7,732 bases of DNA. Source: Candidatus Curtissbacteria bacterium RIFCSPHIGHO2_12_FULL_41_17 (GTDB taxonomy: Bacteria > Patescibacteriota > Microgenomatia > Curtissbacterales > GWA2-41-24). Of this stretch, positions 4,784-7,732 are shown piece after piece; the first letter of the stretch is position 1, and each line of letters opens with the position of its first letter. Position numbers and translations under genes: made by a program. The notes beneath the pieces were generated by a model, which saw only the letters and a program-made list of their open reading frames with translations, was not told the origin of the DNA and did no database searches. The stretch covers positions 1 to 7,732 of the forward strand of contig MFBL01000052.1 of the NCBI GenBank assembly GCA_001774945.1, written 5' to 3'.

Positions 4784-6412
4784 CTACTGTGGCGCTTCCA
4801 CGCAATAGTTCCAGTCGCCAGTAGGCAATCCGGTACAGTAGTATCCTGTTTTAATGGTAGTTTCCGGATCGTCTTTGTTATCTAATTTAGCCCAAAGACT
4901 AAAATATAGTCTGTCGGCGGAGACAAAATAACAGTAGTAGTTATCCAAATTGGCACAGGCGCCTGCTACAGGCGGAGGACCTGAAGGGGAAGGTGTTGGC
5001 GCCGGGGTTGAGGTTGGAGTAGGAGTTGGTGTAGCACAGACTGTACAAAAAGTTCGAACTGCGCCGAAAGCAAAAACGCCATTTATATTTTTGGCAATGG
5101 CACAAAAATAATAAGTGGTATTGGCAGTCAAGCCGGATATATTCGAACTATAACTTTTTTCACCGCCTGGAGGATAATCTTGATTATTGGCAGGACCTGC
5201 TGCTGTTGCAGTTCCGAAAGTGTTATTGCAGACAGGTCCGGGATTTGTTTTGCTGTATCTGAACCAGGCAGTAGTTGAGATCCCATTTGGGTCAAATTTT
5301 CCATTTAACGTTGCCGATGTTGCCGTGACAGGAGTCGCGGGGCTGGTAATTGCTACCGGGGCATTTGCAGGTGTGGGTGAGGGCGAAGGAGTAAGAGTAG
5401 GTGTAGGGGTTGGTGTGGGAGTCGGGGTAGGAATGGGAGGCGCTGAATGATAAACAGTAATGCGGATGTGATTGACAGAAGCTGTGTCGCGAGCAGTTCC
5501 ACTATGATAGGCCGTGATCGCTACTCCGAAGTTAGAGCTTCTGATATCAGCTGGCGTCCAAATTAAACCCCATTTGTCTGCTGCGCCACCGTAACTCTTA
5601 TACGCTTCTGTTGTCGGCCACACAGTACCAGCATGATCAGTACCTTGAGGTGAGTCTGCTTTGACAATAAAGACATTACCGTCAAGCATTTTATTAGCGG
5701 TGCTTGCTTTTCTTTGTACTTCGACAAGAATACCGTCTACGGTATCGCCATCCGGAATGTCTGCGGCCGTAAAGCTAAAACCAGTTGCTTTAATTAAATA
5801 TGCTTTTTGATTATTGGTGTTTGAAGTGAAGGTAGCATAGTTGGTATCAGAAGATAGGACATTGCTGTAGTTTGTCCAGTTAACAGTCCCTTGACTGGTA
5901 TTAGCTACTGCAGAAGAAGGACTATGTGCTGTTGTAGCCGAGGCGACTTGGGGTTGGGGAGCTTGGCCTCGGCCGCCGAATTTGGGGATTAATTTAGCAA
6001 GTCCTCCAAAAATTCCTGCCTGGCGGGGGTCTCTGGGTAATTCTTTGAGGTAATTTGGTACAAGAACACTTAGCCAGGTGTTGGTGTTGTCGGAAGTTCC
6101 TGCCTGAGCATCGGTGTCACAGGTATCACCGTATGGACAGGGGTATTCGCCGTTATCCTGATAGTAGGAAACTAGAGCGGTTCTGACCGTTTTAAGATCG
6201 GATTTGCGGCGGGCATCACGGCCCTTATCCTGGGCGATGTTGAAGTTTACGTAACCGATACTGCTAACGATGGATAAAATGGTGATGACGACAAGAAGCT
6301 CAACCAAGGTGAAGCCGAGGCGCTGGAAGCGCCGGTGTGTAGCGGGTAGCTGGTAGTGGGTAGTTTTTAATCTACGAACTATGAACTCAAAACTACGAAC
6401 TAAATTGAGCAT
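4784..6412 (-). CDS. Type IV pseudopilin (PulG-like) with inserted beta-sandwich and FN3-like domains
   Basis: A 542-residue prepilin. A 33-residue leader ends in the prepilin peptidase site G33/FTLVE, with E38 (Glu+5) and a hydrophobic helix at 34-57. The pilin N-terminal core follows (58-133; DARRKSDLKTVRTAL, SYYQDNGEYP, YLKELPRDP). A low-complexity stretch leads to a beta-sandwich domain (about 166-323; NYSNVLSSDTNYATF, GFSFTAADIPDGDTVDGI, SNFGVAITAY, HIRITVYH) of a type seen in phage and surface structural proteins. A (TP)n linker (325-348), an FN3-like domain (350-457) and a second Pro/Thr linker (459-482) follow. Residues 484-542 (YYCYFVSADRLYFSLWAKLDNKDDPE) look like the normal pilin C-terminus. 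So one pilin core, usually about 150-200 residues, is split by some 350 inserted residues. ATG 6412 is the only usable start; much of the leader is translated heptamer repeat. Expected to sit in a type IV pilus or secretion pseudopilus. Confidence 0.85.
   Translation of the reverse strand: MLNLVRSFEFIVRRLKTTHYQLPATHRRFQRLGFTLVELLVVITILSIVSSIGYVNFNIAQDKGRDARRKSDLKTVRTALVSYYQDNGEYPCPYGDTCDTDAQAGTSDNTNTWLSVLVPNYLKELPRDPRQAGIFGGLAKLIPKFGGRGQAPQPQVASATTAHSPSSAVANTSQGTVNWTNYSNVLSSDTNYATFTSNTNNQKAYLIKATGFSFTAADIPDGDTVDGILVEVQRKASTANKMLDGNVFIVKADSPQGTDHAGTVWPTTEAYKSYGGAADKWGLIWTPADIRSSNFGVAITAYHSGTARDTASVNHIRITVYHSAPPIPTPTPTPTPTPTLTPSPSPTPANAPVAITSPATPVTATSATLNGKFDPNGISTTAWFRYSKTNPGPVCNNTFGTATAAGPANNQDYPPGGEKSYSSNISGLTANTTYYFCAIAKNINGVFAFGAVRTFCTVCATPTPTPTSTPAPTPSPSGPPPVAGACANLDNYYCYFVSADRLYFSLWAKLDNKDDPETTIKTGYYCTGLPTGDWNYCVEAPQ
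6339..6406. repeat. Heptamer array R1, inverted and gene-less (GTAG x4, CTA x5)
   Basis: On the plus strand four period-7 units start with GTAG at 6339, 6346, 6353 and 6360 (GTAGCGG, GTAGCTG, GTAGTGG, GTAGTTT). After TTAAT come five units starting with CT at 6372, 6379, 6386, 6393 and 6400 (CTACGAA, CTATGAA, CTCAAAA, CTACGAA, CTAAATT). The two blocks are inverted, so GTAG can pair with CTAC every seven bases. The whole array is translated on minus as part of the pseudopilin leader. Confidence 0.8.
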
Positions 6413-6420
6413 CTAAATCC

Positions 6421-6449
6421 AGATTACGGCGTTAGCGAGTTAAAATCAA
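6421..6449 (-). promoter_or_regulatory. Possible promoter of the pseudopilin gene
   Basis: On the minus strand TTGATT (6449-6444), a 17-bp spacer and TAATCT (6426-6421) lie 8 bp before ATG 6412. The spacing is ideal and leaderless-like, but the -10 matches only three of six bases. No Shine-Dalgarno is present in this 98-bp gap. Confidence 0.25.
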
Positions 6450-6482
6450 TGTCTATTTCCGGGGAGATTGCTGAGGTATCTA

Positions 6483-6517
6483 CTACGAACTATGAACTAC
6501 AAACTACTTACTAAATC
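6483..6517. repeat. Heptamer array R2 (five CTA units) over the rpmG stop
   Basis: Period-7 units CTACGAA, CTATGAA, CTACAAA, CTACTTA and CTAAATC start at 6483, 6490, 6497, 6504 and 6511. The first 16 bases equal those of the CTA half of R1 (6372-6387). The last unit contains the rpmG stop codon (CTA at 6511-6513 on plus). Confidence 0.8.
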
Positions 6518-6675
6518 TTAATCTCTTTGTGTTCTGTCTTCTTTCTGCAATGTCGACAGTACTTCTTCAAAACCAGCTTTTCCTTAACATTTTCCGGATT
6601 TTTGCTCGAAGTATAATTGCGGTTTTTGCAAACCGGACATTCAAACTGGATAAAAATGCGCTTTGTTTTGGCCAT
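6511..6675 (-). CDS. rpmG: 50S ribosomal protein bL33
   Basis: A 54-residue ORF from ATG 6675 to TAG 6511. The product MAKTKRIFIQFECPVCKNRN and the rest match bL33 in length and pattern: basic start, C13-x2-C16 and C40-x2-C43 zinc-ribbon knuckles, an NYTSSKNPEN middle, and the KLVLKKYCRHCRKKTEHKE end. It is a component of the large ribosomal subunit near the E site; the four-cysteine form normally binds zinc. It is bracketed by heptamer arrays: R2 overlaps its stop, and R3 ends 3 bp before its start. No Shine-Dalgarno is visible (CTATTAA before ATG). Its usual partner trnW is on the same strand but about 2.4 kb downstream. Confidence 0.95.
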   Translation of the reverse strand: MAKTKRIFIQFECPVCKNRNYTSSKNPENVKEKLVLKKYCRHCRKKTEHKEIKI

Positions 6676-6678
6676 TTA

Positions 6679-6734
6679 ATAGTTAGTAGTCGGTAGTCGG
6701 TAGTCGGTAGTTAGTAGACATTAGAGAGTAGTTT
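6679..6734. repeat. Heptamer array R3 (eight GTAG-type units)
   Basis: Eight units in exact 7-bp register: ATAGTTA, GTAGTCG three times (6686, 6693, 6700), GTAGTTA, GTAGACA, TTAGAGA, GTAGTTT. It fills the space between the rpmG start (6675) and the four-helix-bundle gene's stop (6737). It is opposite in orientation to R4 on the far side of that gene. Confidence 0.9.
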
Positions 6735-6736
6735 AA

Positions 6737-7099
6737 TTAATTACTTAGTTTCTTGGCAAGTCCGAAAAGCATTTTCGAAATTTCTATACCATTTGTGTAG
6801 GCTTGATTAAATTGATCGTCTTCAATATAGTTAAGCTTTTTCGCAATGTGTAAACAGGTAATTGTTTCTCGCAACGAGCCGATTGAATCATGAATAAACC
6901 TTTTAAAATCCTTTTGTGTAGATCTACCCGAACCTTCAGCAATGTTAAGTGCTATTGAAACTGCGGCTCTTCTAAGTTGAGATTGAAGACCAAACCTTTC
7001 TTCTATGGGAAACTTTTTGCTAATTTCATAGATTAGTTCGATAAATTCAATCGACTTTTGCCAAACTGTAAGTCTTTCAAAATTAAATATGTCTGCCAT
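6737..7099 (-). CDS. Four-helix-bundle protein, 23S rRNA intervening-sequence protein (IVP/S23, TIGR02436) family
   Basis: A 120-residue protein of standard family length. Hallmarks are FERLTVWQKSIEF (7-19), the central FGLQSQLRRAAVSI (36-49), NIAEGSGRS (52-60) and the FIHDSIGSLRET segment (68-79). Known members form pentamers of four-helix bundles; some are encoded inside 23S rRNA intervening sequences, and the relative Avd serves diversity-generating retroelements as a nucleic-acid-binding cofactor. No reverse transcriptase or template repeat is visible here, so an Avd role is not supported. The gene is bracketed by two inverted 56-bp heptamer arrays: R4 ends at the base before its ATG and R3 begins 2 bp after its TAA. 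It is therefore a self-contained 477-bp unit between a pilus-type gene and rpmG. The biochemical role is unknown. Confidence 0.9.
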   Translation of the reverse strand: MADIFNFERLTVWQKSIEFIELIYEISKKFPIEERFGLQSQLRRAAVSIALNIAEGSGRSTQKDFKRFIHDSIGSLRETITCLHIAKKLNYIEDDQFNQAYTNGIEISKMLFGLAKKLSN

Positions 7100-7155
7100 C
7101 TACTAACTCCTATCTCCTATCTCCTATCTACTAACTACTATCTACCTACTAACTC
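7100..7155. repeat. Heptamer array R4 (eight CTA/CTC units)
   Basis: Eight units in exact 7-bp register: CTACTAA, CTCCTAT three times (7107, 7114, 7121), CTACTAA, CTACTAT, CTACCTA, CTAACTC. It has the same unit number and length as R3, inverted, and likewise has a triplicated unit. The last unit overlaps the TGA (TCA on plus, 7154-7156) of the pilus-type gene; the first touches the four-helix-bundle ATG. Confidence 0.9.
7107..7110 (-). promoter_or_regulatory. Ribosome-binding site supplied by heptamer array R4
   Basis: On the minus strand GGAG (7110-7107) stands 7 nt before the ATG at 7099, a normal Shine-Dalgarno spacing. The same GGAG recurs at 7-bp steps further upstream because the unit is triplicated. 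Almost no other gene in this window has such a site. Confidence 0.6.
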
Positions 7156-7732
7156 ACGGGTTTCCCGTAAATTGGTATGTTCCTAGTTTAATCTGCCAGG
7201 AGGCACCGGGGCCGGAGGTAAACTGGGCGGAGGCAAGACCGGAGTCGTAAGTGACATTGGCGCCTTGTTGCAGCTGCATTTTTTTGGCGACTGCTTCTTT
7301 GAGAGCCACATTATTGTGCAGATACAAAAGGCCTTCTGAAGCATAAACAATGGTTGAGGTGACGTTGTTGTGAAGATCGATAGCCGCGTTATGATGGGTA
7401 CAACCAGCCTGCGCATCGCCGACGCAATTTTTGGTGGATAAAAGAAGAATGTAGCTTGAAGCTTGGCCGGACCCTTGAAACTGCCCATTATTATCAAGAT
7501 GGATCCAGCCATCGGCTAAGATGACACCTGAGGCATCGCCAAATGATGGGTCGAGTTTAATGACCGCATTGTTTTTGATATCGATTGCGCCTTGAACCCA
7601 AATAGTGCCGGTGACAGTTAAAGTCTGACCGTTATCATCTAAAATTAAGTTGCCGGTTATTTTTTGGGGACCCAAGGTTGCCAAGCTTCCTGACGGATTA
7701 AAATCACCAAGAGTGGTGCCGCCAGCTTCGGC
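7154..7732 (-). CDS. Pilus-type surface protein with beta-helix-like C-terminus; 5' part outside the window
   Basis: The frame is open from the right edge to TGA 7154, giving 192 visible residues. A TTG at 7684 could be taken as a start, but the frame continues upstream (AEAGGTTLGDFNPSGS), so this is the C-terminal part of a longer protein. Short beta strands repeat with Asn/Asp-Asn turns (ILDDNGQTLTVTGTIWV, IDIKNNAVIKLD, IHLDNNGQFQGSG, AIDLHNNVTSTIVYA, LYLHNNVALKEAV), the pattern of a right-handed beta helix. It ends VTYDSGLASAQFTSGPGASWQI, a tail I associate with PilX-like or adhesin-type pilus proteins of Patescibacteria. C-x7-C (CVGDAQAGC) may form a disulfide. It is upstream of, and on the same strand as, the pseudopilin, which suggests a pilus gene cluster. 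Confidence 0.7.
   Translation of the reverse strand, partial: AEAGGTTLGDFNPSGSLATLGPQKITGNLILDDNGQTLTVTGTIWVQGAIDIKNNAVIKLDPSFGDASGVILADGWIHLDNNGQFQGSGQASSYILLLSTKNCVGDAQAGCTHHNAAIDLHNNVTSTIVYASEGLLYLHNNVALKEAVAKKMQLQQGANVTYDSGLASAQFTSGPGASWQIKLGTYQFTGNP

Noticed and set aside
4776..4797. Bidirectional terminator between the toxin and pseudopilin genes
   Set aside because: AAGCG/CGCTT gives only a 5-bp stem with a 12-base interior and no T-tract on either strand; too weak to call.
5187..5450. Plus-strand ORF ending in a GVG repeat
   Set aside because: It is the reverse of the (TP)n linker of the pseudopilin; no independent signal.
6679..7155. CRISPR array or DGR with Avd
   Set aside because: Units are 7 bp with no spacers, and there is no reverse transcriptase, Cas gene or template/variable repeat pair in the window.
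7156..7168. Hairpin ACGGG-TTT-CCCGT at the end of the pilus-type gene
   Set aside because: The stem is 5 bp with a 3-base loop, lies on the stop codon and has no T-tract, so it is not supported as a terminator.

Overview
The window looks like a chromosomal segment of a Candidate Phyla Radiation (Patescibacteria) bacterium, most likely Microgenomates-like. This is inferred from style, not from a marker phylogeny. The signs are short compact genes, surface proteins with one N-terminal membrane helix followed by Pro/Thr/Ser linkers and FN3-like domains, a type IV pseudopilin with decorated domains, a tRNA without an encoded CCA end, few Shine-Dalgarno sites, and degenerate heptamer repeats between and inside genes. 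TGA, TAA and TAG all end genes here, so the UGA-Gly code of Gracilibacteria/SR1 is unlikely.

Left part (1-2961, minus strand): an M24 Xaa-Pro aminopeptidase runs off the left edge, with an extended -10 promoter placed for leaderless transcription. Upstream of it are two tandem paralogous membrane-anchored surface proteins. They share an N-terminal helix and an extracellular two-cysteine module, then diverge into different C-terminal domains. A 78-bp divergent spacer separates them from a plus-strand SLT lytic transglycosylase (3040-3996). That gene is broken by an in-frame TAA exactly where the family has a conserved Gln, next to a GC-rich hairpin.

Middle (4004-4768): tRNA-Trp(CCA) on minus is divergent from a Phd-type antitoxin/PIN toxin operon on plus. 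Their -35 elements overlap, and a perfect 28-bp palindrome covers the antitoxin -10 region.

Right part (4784-7732, minus strand): a 542-residue mosaic pseudopilin whose pilin core is interrupted by a beta-sandwich domain and an FN3-like domain; rpmG (bL33, 54 residues); a four-helix-bundle (23S IVP/TIGR02436) gene; and the C-terminal part of a beta-helix pilus-type protein.

The most unusual structure is a family of strict 7-bp-period arrays. Two 8-unit (56-bp) arrays in opposite orientation bracket the four-helix-bundle gene, and the upstream one supplies its ribosome-binding site. A gene-less version of the same inverted arrangement lies at 6339-6406 and is translated as the leader of the pseudopilin; the only heptamer whose TAG would fall in frame has lost it. 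This resembles a small mobile cassette plus a non-autonomous derivative, but mobility is inferred.
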